64,000 bases of DNA from Roseivirga sp. (GTDB lineage Bacteria; Bacteroidota; Bacteroidia; Cytophagales; Cyclobacteriaceae). A program made the position numbers and the translations under genes. Under the pieces are notes generated by a model. It was not told the DNA's origin. It did no database searches and saw only the letters and a list, made by a program, of their open reading frames with translations. Numbering within the stretch: the stretch's first letter is position 1; each line of letters begins with the position of its first letter. Location of the stretch: the NCBI GenBank assembly GCA_021404565.1, contig JAAWWF010000029.1, forward strand, positions 1 to 64,000. Reading direction: 5' to 3'. Below, piece by piece: positions 8,524 through 18,149 of the stretch.

Positions 8524-9918
8524 TCAATTGCCTCTACCCACAGCCTTCTTCGCTTGCTCCAGCATAGCATCCAGAGCAGCTCTGTTGTGAACCTTACCTC
8601 GCAAAATGACCTTCTCTATTTCACGGGTATGGTTGATATCATCCACTGGATTGGCGTTGAGCAAAACCAGGCTGGCTGTTTTACCCGAGGTGACTGTGCC
8701 AAATTGGGACTCTTTCTTTTGAAAAATGGCCGCGTTGATGGTGGCTGCCTGAAGTGCCTGAAGAGTGGTCATACCGCCTTCTACCATAAGTTCCAGCTCA
8801 TCGTGCAGGCTGAAGCCCGGAAAGCAGTAAGGGTTGGGGTAGTCCGTTCCTGCTATGATTTTCACACCCTTATTGGCCAGCTTGCCCATCAATGAGAGCT
8901 GTAGCCTGAACTTGGTTTTTGAAGCTTCATAAAACTCAGGGGTACGGGACTTAAAACGGAAGTCATTGGCCGGATTCCAGGTACCGGTCATAAATGCCGG
9001 CAGGTAGCCCAGTCGTTCATCATTGGTAAAACTGCTGTCGGTGAGGTAGGCAATGCTACGCAATACCGTGAGGGTGGGTGAGAGCCACATATCGCTGTTG
9101 GCCATAACAGTAGCGAGTGAATCGAAGATGGCTTCATCAAAATTATCGGTCATCAGCTGCATACTTTTTTTGCTGAACTGACTGGGTTGAGCCCTGAGGG
9201 TCGCCAGGTCTGAATTACTGGCTTCCAGTATGCCATACATATGTTCACTGCTGTACTGACCCGCCTCCATAGCTTCCCAGATGCTCACTGAACCCGGGAT
9301 ATGGCCGGCAAAAGAGATGTCTTTCTCTTTGCTTCTTTGCGCTATGGCCATATAGGCATCTTTGGTCAGTCTACTGTAGACCTTCAGAAAGTCAACACCT
9401 GAAGCTATTTGCTTATCTACTTCAGCAATGGCCTCTTCGGGGTTGGCTACCCCTGATGAGCCCGGCCATATGGGCGGGACTCCATCGATGATGGCCCCGG
9501 CCGTATAGATATCGGGAGCAATCATTTCACCTGCTGTGGTTTGCTGGCGTACTGTATTGATCACATCGGGATTGCCCCACATCTCGCGCACTCCGGTGAT
9601 TCCATTGGCAATCAGCAGGGGATTGGAAAAGGTATAATTCCAGAAATAGTGTGTGTGCATGTCCCAAAGGCCCGGGATAAGAAACTTACCCGTTCCATCA
9701 ATCACTTCTGTTTCCGGTGAAGCCACCACTGATGAGCGATATATCTCGCCTATTTTGTCACCATCGATGGCCACAGTTTGATTGTGAAGAATTTTCCCCT
9801 TCTCTACATCTACAATGTTTACGTTTTGAATGATCAGGTCATGACTAATTTCCTGGGGCTGACAAGCGCAAACAGATAGAAGGAAAAGGAAGGGTAGAGA
9901 ATAGAAAAGGCGTCTCAT
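8524..9918 (-). CDS. Secreted amidohydrolase-family lipoprotein
   Basis: 464 residues from the ATG at 9918; the leader MRRLFYSLPFLFLLSVCACQ has a lipobox-like Cys near residue 19. It is a TIM-barrel amidohydrolase with a small beta domain formed by both ends (IIQNVNIVDVEKGKIL at the start, GKTASLVLLNANPVDDI at the end). Metal-binding signatures: LWDMHTH (HxH), SFAGHIPG, SSEHMYG and AGTDYPNP (final Asp). The lysine in DFLKVYS is at the place of the carbamylated Lys in two-metal members. Related proteins hydrolyse prolyl dipeptides or other cyclic amides, but the substrate cannot be assigned. First gene of a likely two-gene unit with 8031-8519. Confidence 0.9.
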   Translation of the reverse strand: MRRLFYSLPFLFLLSVCACQPQEISHDLIIQNVNIVDVEKGKILHNQTVAIDGDKIGEIYRSSVVASPETEVIDGTGKFLIPGLWDMHTHYFWNYTFSNPLLIANGITGVREMWGNPDVINTVRQQTTAGEMIAPDIYTAGAIIDGVPPIWPGSSGVANPEEAIAEVDKQIASGVDFLKVYSRLTKDAYMAIAQRSKEKDISFAGHIPGSVSIWEAMEAGQYSSEHMYGILEASNSDLATLRAQPSQFSKKSMQLMTDNFDEAIFDSLATVMANSDMWLSPTLTVLRSIAYLTDSSFTNDERLGYLPAFMTGTWNPANDFRFKSRTPEFYEASKTKFRLQLSLMGKLANKGVKIIAGTDYPNPYCFPGFSLHDELELMVEGGMTTLQALQAATINAAIFQKKESQFGTVTSGKTASLVLLNANPVDDINHTREIEKVILRGKVHNRAALDAMLEQAKKAVGRGN

Positions 9919-10060
9919 GAAAAATGGTTTACTGAAGCTAAACACTATACAAGTTAAGCACTTTCCATTTTGGGGGAGCGGAAGATTATGGGATTCAGTG
10001 GGGGAGCCGTTTATGGCTTGAGTAACGATTAACCTTTGATCTCACCAAACGGTGTGTCAC

Positions 10061-10498
10061 TTATAAGTAATTAAAAAACAATTCAACAATAACTCCAAGA
10101 ACAAAGCTCACAAAAACCGTTACTAGAGAGATTTTTTTGAGGCTGAAGCTGTTTGAGAGAGCTATCCACAGTGCGACTATAGCGCAGGCCGAAAAAATGA
10201 CAGTTCCGTAAATGGGCATGTTGCTCACAAAAAACCCGGCAAAATTGAAAAGTGGATCGAGTAAGGCAGTGAAACCAAATAACGCCAGAGCAAAGTTGGT
10301 CTTAGGGTGTTTTCGGTAAAGGTAAAACCCAGCCAACAACAACTCAATGCTTATCGCCAGTGGGCCGAATTGCCCATAATAAGTTTTCTGAAAGTAGGGC
10401 TCCAATCCTACTGGAAAATCGATTTTTAATAAGAAAATTACCCCAAGCACCAAGGCGGTCGCTATAAAGAGCCAGGAGATAATACTGCGTTTATTCAT
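10061..10498 (-). CDS. Small four-helix integral membrane protein
   Basis: 145 residues with about four or five hydrophobic helices (IISWLFIATALVLGVIFLL, LAISIELLLAGFYLY, VIFSACAIVALWIALS, LVTVFVSFVLGVIVELFF). Few charged residues. No family recognised; resembles generic small inner-membrane proteins. Stands alone, divergent from the sensor kinase gene. Confidence 0.75.
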   Translation of the reverse strand: MNKRSIISWLFIATALVLGVIFLLKIDFPVGLEPYFQKTYYGQFGPLAISIELLLAGFYLYRKHPKTNFALALFGFTALLDPLFNFAGFFVSNMPIYGTVIFSACAIVALWIALSNSFSLKKISLVTVFVSFVLGVIVELFFNYL

Positions 10499-10865
10499 TC
10501 CGGGAAGTTAGCAATTCTATAATAATGCCCGGATAGTTCAATTCATATATCAGATCAGAGGCTTTTTTACCTCTCTGAATCGGGCTTTCGAATAAGTGTA
10601 CTGTTGTTTGGATTGGGTTGCCAAATGCCTCACTTCTGTCGTTCATTGATAAGTCAGTTCCTTGTGGCCTTTTTGTAGAGTGAAGCGTTACTTTCTGTAA
10701 GTATAGTCGATTTATTTGTGTGTGAATAGCACATTTTTGCATACTAATGTTTTGTGTTAATTTTATGCAAGTGTCTGATTGTTAATTTGTTATCTATTCG
10801 AGAGGATGCTCCAAAAACATTGAACCTTTCATTTTTCAATATATTGATACAAAACCGGATATTGA
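10499..10865. other. Intergenic region between divergent genes
   Basis: This 367-bp A/T-rich stretch separates the membrane protein gene from the sensor kinase and should hold both promoters. A weak minus-strand frame (10491-10742) has no start context or homology I recognise. No repeat, hairpin or clear promoter box was identified. Confidence 0.5.
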
Positions 10866-12758
10866 GTGAACAGGTCTATACAATATGCTTTCCTTTTACT
10901 ACTTAGCTCAATTTGCTCTATACATGCACAAACCTCTCAGAGGGCAATGCTCGATTTGCGTCAGGTTGATTTTTCCTCACCGGTTTTACTCAGGGGAGAA
11001 TGGGATTTCTACTGGAATGAATTAATAGTAGTGTCTGATGACTTAAAAACCAAGGATTCAAAAAAGGTAAGGGTACCGCATAACTGGACCAATACTAAAC
11101 TGAATATAGCTCCACTGCCTCCTTTCGGTTATGCCACCTATGCTGTGAAGGTATTGTTACCCGAAAATGAGAGTGAATCAGGTTTGTTGATCACTCATGC
11201 CTTTTCCTCATACAAAGTATTCCTCAATGGAATGATGGCCTACGAATCAGGGAGAGTGGCGACTACTGAGGACGAATATAAAATGTACCGTGAGCCGAAG
11301 CTGATACCGCTACACGGAATACCGACAGATACATTAGATCTGGTAATACAAGTAGCAAACTACGATCATTCGGTAGCAGGGTTGGCGATAGATATAGAGT
11401 TGGCTTCTGCGGATAAGCTGATAAGGAGAATAGAGTTGAACAGGGGAGTGAGTATGTTCTTAGCTGGTGGGCTGGGAATTACAGGGTTCATTTTACTCAT
11501 GTTTTGTCTGGGAGCAGATCATCTGTCTCTGTCAGCACTGTTCTACGCCTTCTTTTCTCTCAGTATGATGTACAGAATTATAGGTGCTGATTTCTACCCG
11601 CTGCACGGGATGTTTCGCAATGTCGATGCTATGTTGTCGCTTTGCCTGGAGTATATAAGTATTTACTCTGCAGCACTGTTTGCCGGATTATTCATTTTCA
11701 ATATGTATCCCCGACAAACCAGCAAATGGGTAAAATGGTCTTTTGTACTTATAACCTTAGCCTTCATACTCCAGGTATTGATTCTTCCGGCATATGTATT
11801 TACACAAACCCTTATTTACTACCTCTATGTCCTCATAATCTATGTTTTTGCCTTTGTCATTATTGTCATAAAGGCCCGCCTTGCAGATGAACCCGCGTCT
11901 CGCTATCTGGTCAGTGCTTTATCAGTATTACTTATCTGGGTGGGATTTCAGACACTTGCTTTCAGTGGTGTTTTGGCAGTAAGTTATGATTTGAGATTCA
12001 TACTTCTGACCATTATCATCATCCTGTGCAATCTGGCACTTTACAGAACACTTTTTTATAGAGTTAAGGTCGTGAACCAGGCTGAGGCGGATATGGCCCT
12101 TCAGAAAAACAAACAGACCATGCTGTCTCTGATTTCGCACGAGATAAAAATGCCGGTGGCTACGCTTCAAATGAATATCGAAATGCTTGATCATGCCAGT
12201 GCTTCTCCTCAGAAGTTTATGGAAGTGAAAGATAAATTGATAGGCTTGTCGAAGAAATCGGTAGGTACGATTAAACAAATGCTACACGATTTCATCTATT
12301 TCATGTCTACCCGGCAGGGAAATAGCGATGAGTTAACTCAGGTGCAACTTGAAGAGTTTTGTAAGTACAACTGGACATTAACGGTGCTAAGCCATTCTTT
12401 CGCTCATTCCGATCCACCGATTTTTCTTACTGATAAAATGACCCTAAGATATATCCTGAATACGTTGATTACCAACGCCCGTAAATACTCTCCATCAACA
12501 GTAAAGAAACCTGAAATTCATATTTCGGCAAACCAGGGAATTGCTACCATCGAAATCAGGGATTACGGACCGGGAATTCCGGAAGAAGTTTTGGAAAGAA
12601 TAGGTGAGTCAAGGGCTCATATCAATGAAAATAATGAAATCTCCGGCATGGGACTGTTTCTTGCCATGGACCTGGCAACGCGTTTAGGGCACCATATTGA
12701 TGTGGCTTCCAGACCCGGAGAGGGTACGAGTGTTTATGTTAAAATTAAACGGAAATGA
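10866..12758 (+). CDS. 7TM-DISM sensor histidine kinase
   Basis: 630 residues, starting at a GTG that is directly followed by a signal peptide (NRSIQYAFLLLLSSICSIHA). Order: extracytoplasmic 7TMR-DISMED2-like jelly-roll (about 25-180, WDFYWNELIV, VRVPHNWTN, FGYATYAVKVLLPE), seven membrane helices (about 190-405), then HisKA with SLISHEIKMP (His425 phospho-acceptor) and HATPase_c with N-box NTLITNARKYSP (Asn537), G1 DYGPGIP (Asp566) and G2 GMGLFLAM. It is therefore predicted to sense a ligand, possibly carbohydrate, outside the inner membrane and phosphorylate the response regulator whose ATG overlaps its stop by 4 bp. Confidence 0.95.
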   Translation: MNRSIQYAFLLLLSSICSIHAQTSQRAMLDLRQVDFSSPVLLRGEWDFYWNELIVVSDDLKTKDSKKVRVPHNWTNTKLNIAPLPPFGYATYAVKVLLPENESESGLLITHAFSSYKVFLNGMMAYESGRVATTEDEYKMYREPKLIPLHGIPTDTLDLVIQVANYDHSVAGLAIDIELASADKLIRRIELNRGVSMFLAGGLGITGFILLMFCLGADHLSLSALFYAFFSLSMMYRIIGADFYPLHGMFRNVDAMLSLCLEYISIYSAALFAGLFIFNMYPRQTSKWVKWSFVLITLAFILQVLILPAYVFTQTLIYYLYVLIIYVFAFVIIVIKARLADEPASRYLVSALSVLLIWVGFQTLAFSGVLAVSYDLRFILLTIIIILCNLALYRTLFYRVKVVNQAEADMALQKNKQTMLSLISHEIKMPVATLQMNIEMLDHASASPQKFMEVKDKLIGLSKKSVGTIKQMLHDFIYFMSTRQGNSDELTQVQLEEFCKYNWTLTVLSHSFAHSDPPIFLTDKMTLRYILNTLITNARKYSPSTVKKPEIHISANQGIATIEIRDYGPGIPEEVLERIGESRAHINENNEISGMGLFLAMDLATRLGHHIDVASRPGEGTSVYVKIKRK

Positions 12759-13150
12759 TTAAAATACTTTTAGTAGAAGACGATTTTGGCGTTAGAGATA
12801 ATTTGAAAGATTTTCTCGAATTCTTTTTTGATGATCTGGAAATAGAGCAGGCAATCAATGGAATTGAGGGGATCAAACGAGTAGAAGAAACCAGGTACAA
12901 TATTTTGATTACCGATCAAATGATGCCGGATATGAAAGGCTCTGAGTTTATCAGCACTATAATTGAAAAACTGCGCAGAGACAATACCTGGATATACATC
13001 TACAGTGGTCAACTGATGAATGAACTTCATAGTGAGTTAAAGGGTTTTGAGGAGGTAAGAGTAATTGATAAGCTCACCAATCCGATATTTTTTAAGGAGC
13101 TGGTAGAAGAGTACAGAAGCAGTCAGGTGGTAATTAATCCCGGAACTTAA
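12755..13150 (+). CDS. Stand-alone receiver-domain response regulator
   Basis: 131 residues, a lone REC domain with no output domain. Acidic pair VEDD near residues 7-10, phospho-acceptor Asp in ILITDQMMPDMKG (about residue 53), and the switch Ser in WIYIYSGQL. The conserved Lys is present in VIDKLTNP but lacks the usual following Pro. It overlaps the kinase gene by the ATGA tetranucleotide, so the two are co-translated. A single-domain regulator implies protein-protein output or a phosphorelay rather than direct DNA binding. Confidence 0.92.
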   Translation: MIKILLVEDDFGVRDNLKDFLEFFFDDLEIEQAINGIEGIKRVEETRYNILITDQMMPDMKGSEFISTIIEKLRRDNTWIYIYSGQLMNELHSELKGFEEVRVIDKLTNPIFFKELVEEYRSSQVVINPGT

Positions 13151-13163
13151 GCATTCGGAGATA

Positions 13164-13364
13164 CTAAGACCTTCTCATCTTTACAAGAATAGCACCAATA
13201 ATAAGGGAGGCAATACCAGAAAAAGCCAGGAGTAGCATTGCCAGGAGCATTGAGTCTGCATCTAATTCCTCTGGTGTCTTGGCCACATACACGATGCTGA
13301 CGGTCAACAAAAAGAGGGTAAGTACCAGTGCCGCTTTGAGAAAACGGGAGATCGCTTGCTTCAT
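13164..13364 (-). CDS. Small two-helix membrane protein
   Basis: 66 residues with two hydrophobic helices (ALVLTLFLLTVSIVYVA and LLAMLLLAFSGIASLIIGAI) separated by a short acidic loop and ending KMRRS, so both ends are probably cytoplasmic. No family recognised. Convergent with the response regulator with 13 bp between the two stops. Confidence 0.6.
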   Translation of the reverse strand: MKQAISRFLKAALVLTLFLLTVSIVYVAKTPEELDADSMLLAMLLLAFSGIASLIIGAILVKMRRS

Positions 13365-13428
13365 ACTCTAAAACAATTATATGACTTTTTTGACAGGTCT
13401 GACATGCTGGTCCACTCCGGTACTTCCA

Positions 13429-15795
13429 TTAAAAATCAATAACCACACCAATACTCGGTAATACACTCGAGCTTTCCAGCTCGGTGATTTGCATCAACAT
13501 GCGGGGAGCGAGTTCCAGGCCCTGGGCATCCCTTGCCAGGCCGTATTGGGGCACATCAGGGATTTGCTGACTGAAAAAATTCTGAATTTCCAGGAAGATG
13601 TCAAGCGTCCATTTTTCAAAATTCCATTTTTTATCGATTCGGATATCCGTCTGGCTGAAAGCATCGAGCCTTTGCTCGCCTATTCGGCTGTAGTCGGTGA
13701 TGATAGAAGGGTAATTGGCCAAAGTGGCGACCTCATCTACGGGAGCAAAAGGAGTGGTGCCCAGGTAGCGGGTACGTGCGCTGAGCTCCCAGTTTTTGCC
13801 CCACTTATAACCACCGGTAAAGGTGAGGAGGTGGCGACTGTCCCATGAGCTGGGCAGGTATACATCCGGGTCAAAAGCAGTATACTCACTGTGGTACCAG
13901 GTATAGGCCAGTATGGCGTAGTAGTTATTCGTGAATTTTTTCTGATAGAGAAATTCCATGCCGTAAGTACGTCCCAGGCCTACACTGGCGATGGGTTCAT
14001 TGCCCAGCACACTAAAGTCAGCACCCAGGTTGGCCAGTGAAACGCCATCGGTGATGGAAACAGGGTAGTTGTTATACTTTTTGTAGAAACCTTCCAGGGT
14101 AAATCGGGCGGAAGGAGTGACCAGGTATTCGAAACCCAGCACTGCATGGTCGCTGCGAATGTATTTGGCATTTTGATTCACGAAGTTTCCGTTGTCCGTA
14201 AAACCCAGAATGGTATAAGGGGGTATTTTATAGTACCGACCTATTGAGGCGTTTAAGGACCATTTCCGGGCTTCATCAAAGGTATAGGAGCCTGAAATGC
14301 GCGGGCTCAAGGTTTCGAAAATGTTGTTTCCGTCTTCGGTGAATGTGTTACCGTCAAAGCGCAGGCCCAGAGAGAGGCTCAGGCGATCATCATTGAAAGT
14401 ACGGTTGGCTTGCCCGAACAGACCATAGCGGAAGAAGTTGATTGAATTGTCGAACTGGAAGTTGTTGACATTGTCGATGGTGTTATTGCTGTAGTCTGCA
14501 TTTTGAAAACTGGTACCTGCGCTGATGGTCCAGTTGCTTAAGAACCTGGTATAGTTAAACCGGAGCTTGGTTTCCATTTCGGTAGATTCATTCCGGAAGA
14601 ATAATCCCGTCTGGTTCAGGTTGTCTGTAAAGCGTCTGAAGTCATTGCTCAGGATATTATTACTTAAGCTCAGACGGGTAAAACCAGTACCATCTTTAAA
14701 ACGACTTTTCCAACTGGCCCCAATGGTATTGCTTTTTTGTTTGATGATCGGCACCTGATCCTGCGTAGCCTGTCGCTCTGCGTCAAATTCGTCCAGTTCA
14801 TTTACCCTGAAGTCGTCTACCGACCCGAGGCCGGTAATAATTAACTCATTATAGTCATCGAATTTGTGAGTGATTTTGTATTGGTAATCCCAATAATCGG
14901 GGAGGATGGGTAGTCCGATCAGCTCAAAAATCAGCTGCAGGTAGGAGCGCCTGGCTGATACGATAAAGGAAGTGTTACTCGATTCCTGATCTTTCTTAAA
15001 AAGCGGACCTTCAAAGGTCAACGCTGTTTCGCTGCTACCGATTCTGATGTTCTTTTTAAGCTCACGGTTATTACCATTGCGCTGGTCGAACTGTAGTACT
15101 CCGGAGAGCACATTGTCGTACTGAGAGCCAAAGGCCGAAGTCGCCAGGGTCACTCCTTCAAAGAAGCTCACATTGAGTAGTCCTACCGGGCCTCCGGCAC
15201 TTCCCTGGGTTGAAAAGTGATTGATATTCGGTATTTCGATACCGTCCAGGTAATAGACGTTTTCGTTAGGGGCACCACCTCGAATGATCACATCATTGCG
15301 AAAACCACCTACCGAACCGGATACTCCCGGTAGCGACTGCACCACCTTGGCGATATCATTGTTACCCCCAGGATAGGTGGCTATTTCCTCTGCAGATAGC
15401 TTTTGTATGGAAAGAGGCGTTTCCTCGATTTTTTCAAAGGGGTTGGCCGTTACCACTACTTCACCCAGCTCCGAAACAGATTCCTTCAGCTCAAAATTCA
15501 AATCAGGGATACCACCAGATTTAATCACAATATTGTACTTAATCACCGTTTCGTAGCCGATAAAGGAAGCCTGAACGCTGTAGGTTTTGGCAGGGATGTT
15601 TTTGACCGTATAAAAACCATTGTCATCTGTAATTGCACCGAGAGTGGTTTCCAGAATTTGCACGGTAGCTCCGGGAATGGTCTCTCCGGTTTTGGCATCT
15701 TTTACAGAGCCAGAGAGTTCTCCCTTGCCCTGAAAGGCGATGGCAAAATGAGATAACAATAAGGCAATACAGCAGATGAACAGTCTCACAGTCAT
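13429..15795 (-). CDS. TonB-dependent outer-membrane receptor with carboxypeptidase-regulatory-like N-domain
   Basis: 788 residues from the ATG at 15795, preceded by an AAGGAAAC purine stretch; the leader MTVRLFICCIALLLSHFAIA fits a signal peptide. Next comes a CarboxypepD_reg-like beta sandwich (LSGSVKDAKTGETIPGATVQ, GFYTVKNIPAKTYSVQASFI), then a plug (TPLSIQKLSAEEI, VVQSLPGVSGSVGGFRNDVI, VYYLDGIEIPN) and a 22-strand-type barrel ending in VLPSIGVVIDF with a terminal Phe. Such receptors import large or scarce ligands using TonB energy. No SusD-like partner follows, so it is not a SusCD glycan pair; ligand is unknown. Its plug wording (YLDGIEIPNINHFSTQGSAG) resembles the DUF4974-independent group of receptors seen in Cytophagales. 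Confidence 0.93.
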   Translation of the reverse strand: MTVRLFICCIALLLSHFAIAFQGKGELSGSVKDAKTGETIPGATVQILETTLGAITDDNGFYTVKNIPAKTYSVQASFIGYETVIKYNIVIKSGGIPDLNFELKESVSELGEVVVTANPFEKIEETPLSIQKLSAEEIATYPGGNNDIAKVVQSLPGVSGSVGGFRNDVIIRGGAPNENVYYLDGIEIPNINHFSTQGSAGGPVGLLNVSFFEGVTLATSAFGSQYDNVLSGVLQFDQRNGNNRELKKNIRIGSSETALTFEGPLFKKDQESSNTSFIVSARRSYLQLIFELIGLPILPDYWDYQYKITHKFDDYNELIITGLGSVDDFRVNELDEFDAERQATQDQVPIIKQKSNTIGASWKSRFKDGTGFTRLSLSNNILSNDFRRFTDNLNQTGLFFRNESTEMETKLRFNYTRFLSNWTISAGTSFQNADYSNNTIDNVNNFQFDNSINFFRYGLFGQANRTFNDDRLSLSLGLRFDGNTFTEDGNNIFETLSPRISGSYTFDEARKWSLNASIGRYYKIPPYTILGFTDNGNFVNQNAKYIRSDHAVLGFEYLVTPSARFTLEGFYKKYNNYPVSITDGVSLANLGADFSVLGNEPIASVGLGRTYGMEFLYQKKFTNNYYAILAYTWYHSEYTAFDPDVYLPSSWDSRHLLTFTGGYKWGKNWELSARTRYLGTTPFAPVDEVATLANYPSIITDYSRIGEQRLDAFSQTDIRIDKKWNFEKWTLDIFLEIQNFFSQQIPDVPQYGLARDAQGLELAPRMLMQITELESSSVLPSIGVVIDF

Positions 15796-15970
15796 GTTTC
15801 CTTTTTCTTTACGCTGGTAAATACGAAACAATAACACATTTACCTGTCAACTGTTTAAAGCTTTTGAGAGGAAGGTGTGAGGTTTTTTATAAAGCTTTGA
15901 TGGTCAGATAAATGTAAGCTTCAATCACCCGTCCATTGAGCTATAAAACCGCGGAAAATCGACTAAGCAT

Positions 15971-16762
15971 TTACCTCCAGATTCTGCGTGAGATAAAGCC
16001 TGGGAGCAAGGGCTCTATCAATTGGCCAAAGTAGGTTTTTGGCGTTTTCTCATCAATACCAAAGGATTCAGGTTCGTGATCGGGACAGGTATAGGTACCA
16101 AAGAGGATGTCCATTAAGGGAGATATGTTCGCATAGTTTCCTGCTTTCCTGTCCTTGTCATGATGCCAGTGATGCAGCTCAGGAGCCCCGATGAGTTTGC
16201 GCACAGCACCTATGGGCAGCCTTACATTTGAGTGAATATAAATGGCCCAAATACCTCTGAAAGCCACAAAACCAGCCAATGCCTCCAGTTGGAAACCCAG
16301 GACGAAGGCCGGGATGTTTATGAGCCCTATAGTATAGATTGAGTCCAGAGGGTGCTCGCGATGAGCCGCCAGCCAGTCGAGGTGTTCAGTACTGTGATGT
16401 ACCTTATGAAAGCGCCAGAGGAACCCCACACTATGCTGTAGGCGATGCCCCCAGTAAATTAAGAAGTCACTCAGTGCCACCACCCAAATCATCTGTAGCC
16501 ACAAAGGCATGCCGCTAAAGAAGGAGGTAATTTCACCAGGAACTAAATCTCTGAACCAATGACCAAAGTCACTCAATAACCACAGCACCAATCCACCCCA
16601 GAAAAGGTACTGCCCCAGGAAGAAGCAAAAGTCCATAAACCAGCGTGGGCGAAAGATCTTTTGCCCCGGCTTGGCCGGAAATACCTTCTCCATTGGCAGA
16701 AAGACCAAGGACATAAAGAGAAAACTCAATGCCGTGTCCTGAAGAAGCTTGAGTGCTGCCAT
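15971..16762 (-). CDS. Sterol desaturase/fatty acid hydroxylase superfamily protein
   Basis: 263 residues, several membrane helices. The three histidine clusters that bind the di-iron centre are present: HRLQHSVGFLWRFHKVHHS, EHLDWLAAHREHP and HHWHHDKDRK. These enzymes hydroxylate or desaturate lipids (sterol-like, carotenoid or fatty acyl chains) in the membrane using O2. The precise substrate is not readable. The unknown anchored-protein gene ends 3 bp before its start codon, so they probably form one operon. Confidence 0.9.
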   Translation of the reverse strand: MAALKLLQDTALSFLFMSLVFLPMEKVFPAKPGQKIFRPRWFMDFCFFLGQYLFWGGLVLWLLSDFGHWFRDLVPGEITSFFSGMPLWLQMIWVVALSDFLIYWGHRLQHSVGFLWRFHKVHHSTEHLDWLAAHREHPLDSIYTIGLINIPAFVLGFQLEALAGFVAFRGIWAIYIHSNVRLPIGAVRKLIGAPELHHWHHDKDRKAGNYANISPLMDILFGTYTCPDHEPESFGIDEKTPKTYFGQLIEPLLPGFISRRIWR

Positions 16763-16765
16763 AGG

Positions 16766-17302
16766 CTATTGGCGAGGTTTATTTTCAAGACTGTCCATTC
16801 TAATCCGTAGGGCCTTCTTCATCATCCTCATCAGGCTATCAGATAAATGCGTCTGATTAACACTGACCAATGACTTGGAAGAAACCATCAACATGAATCT
16901 CTTTTTAGCCAGGCTATCAATTTGTCTTACCATATCCATGGATATAGAATCCAGGGCATTTAACCGGTCACTATTGACAGAGTCCTGAAGATCAAAAGCT
17001 ATTCGCCAGTCTTTGAACAGATTGAGGCTGAGTTTTTTGGCAATACCAGGTCCATCCACGGCTAATATAGACTTTGAAGAAGAAGCCAGGATGTTTTGAC
17101 CCTCATATTCCTCAAGACTCAGGAGGGAATCGCTGTTATACTTAATTACAGGATCATCAGACTTGAATGACTCAAGGGCTATTAGCTGTGTCGCATTGAC
17201 TGGTGCTTTCTGTGAGAAGTATCCGGATTTGTAGGCCACAAAGACTCCAATCAGGCCAGAGAAAAGACAGATAGTAAGAATACGGACATACTTTGAAGAC
17301 AT
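16766..17302 (-). CDS. Membrane-anchored hypothetical protein
   Basis: 178 residues from the ATG at 17302 (an upstream GTG at 17311 would add three residues). One N-terminal helix (YVRILTICLFSGLIGVFVAY) then a hydrophilic, mostly helical domain rich in Ser, Asp and Lys. No family recognised. Lies directly upstream of the desaturase-type gene with a 3-bp gap, suggesting co-expression. Confidence 0.7.
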   Translation of the reverse strand: MSSKYVRILTICLFSGLIGVFVAYKSGYFSQKAPVNATQLIALESFKSDDPVIKYNSDSLLSLEEYEGQNILASSSKSILAVDGPGIAKKLSLNLFKDWRIAFDLQDSVNSDRLNALDSISMDMVRQIDSLAKKRFMLMVSSKSLVSVNQTHLSDSLMRMMKKALRIRMDSLENKPRQ

Positions 17303-17437
17303 GAACGACACGCTGTTGACAAGTATTAGTGCTTCTAATCACGAAAAGGTAAGCACTAAAGTTGTGAGCGAACCTACTAAGTCACATTTCTTAAAGCAGT
17401 CTGCTCTCTGTTAACAAGCGTTTGTTGGCTTCACAGC

Positions 17438-18148
17438 TCAATTACCGTATTTAGTTTTGACTACTACAGTTCTGGCAATGAAATCATGTATGGCTCTTGA
17501 TTTTTTGTTAGTCAACATGGATAAGATCTCAATAATGGTCCATATCAGTGGCAGGGAGCCCACGAAGGTCATTACCATCAGCCATTCAAATGTGTAATTA
17601 GCCATATCCATGGACATAAGGCTCCAATCCATCAGGTGTATTGCCAGTGTAAGGCCCAGTGGTACAATGTCTCGCATAAGTGCCTGCTTATAGGTGATGT
17701 CGGATTCATCTCGGTGGTTGACCACTTTAATGTCCATGACCATTTTACCCAGGGTTTGTCCACGATACCCATGCATGAGTATGGAGTAGGCATAGACCAA
17801 TACTCAATCCAAAAGGGCATGCAGGTACCCGTAAGTGTCTATAGTGAATATCAGGACTACAGAAATGGGTATAAGTACAAAGCCATCAATAATGGCCGCG
17901 ACAAACCGGGCACCGAAAGTCCTGTATTTGTCATTTCCCGGTGGCTCAGTGTACTTTAAGCGGTTTCTCAGTTTTGCTTTTTCCAGTATTTCCTCTGGTG
18001 TACCTTCTCCTCTTTTTTCAAGCTCCCGTGCTGCTGCAATTCTGGCTTCCTCCTCAAAGTTATGATCTCCTATCATTGCGGCCAGTTCCTCTGATTTCCT
18101 TCTTGTAAATCGTTCACTAAACCTATTGTAGCCGTTTGTGTCTTCCAT
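17438..18148 (-). pseudogene. RDD family membrane protein interrupted by an in-frame TGA
   Basis: The ATG at 18148 gives 114 residues ending at a TGA at 17804-17806; the same frame continues without shift for another 121 codons. Joined, the product reads as one RDD protein: a basic cytoplasmic head (ELAAMIGDHNFEEEARIAAA), helix 1 beginning FGARFVAAIIDGFVLIPISV, then after the stop YSILMHGYRGQTLGKMVMDI (the RDD family's GxTxGK motif) and two more helices, ending AIHDFIARTVVVKTKY. The break falls inside the domain, at ALLD*VLVYAYS, so a TGG to TGA change would explain it. Either the gene is inactivated or the base is an error. RDD proteins are of uncertain function, some are ion antiporters. 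Confidence 0.8.
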
Positions 18149-18149
18149 A

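Noticed and set aside
10491-10742. Minus-strand frame of 83 codons upstream of the membrane protein gene
   Set aside because: No start context, no recognised domain, and it overlaps the beginning of the next gene by 8 bp; likely chance.
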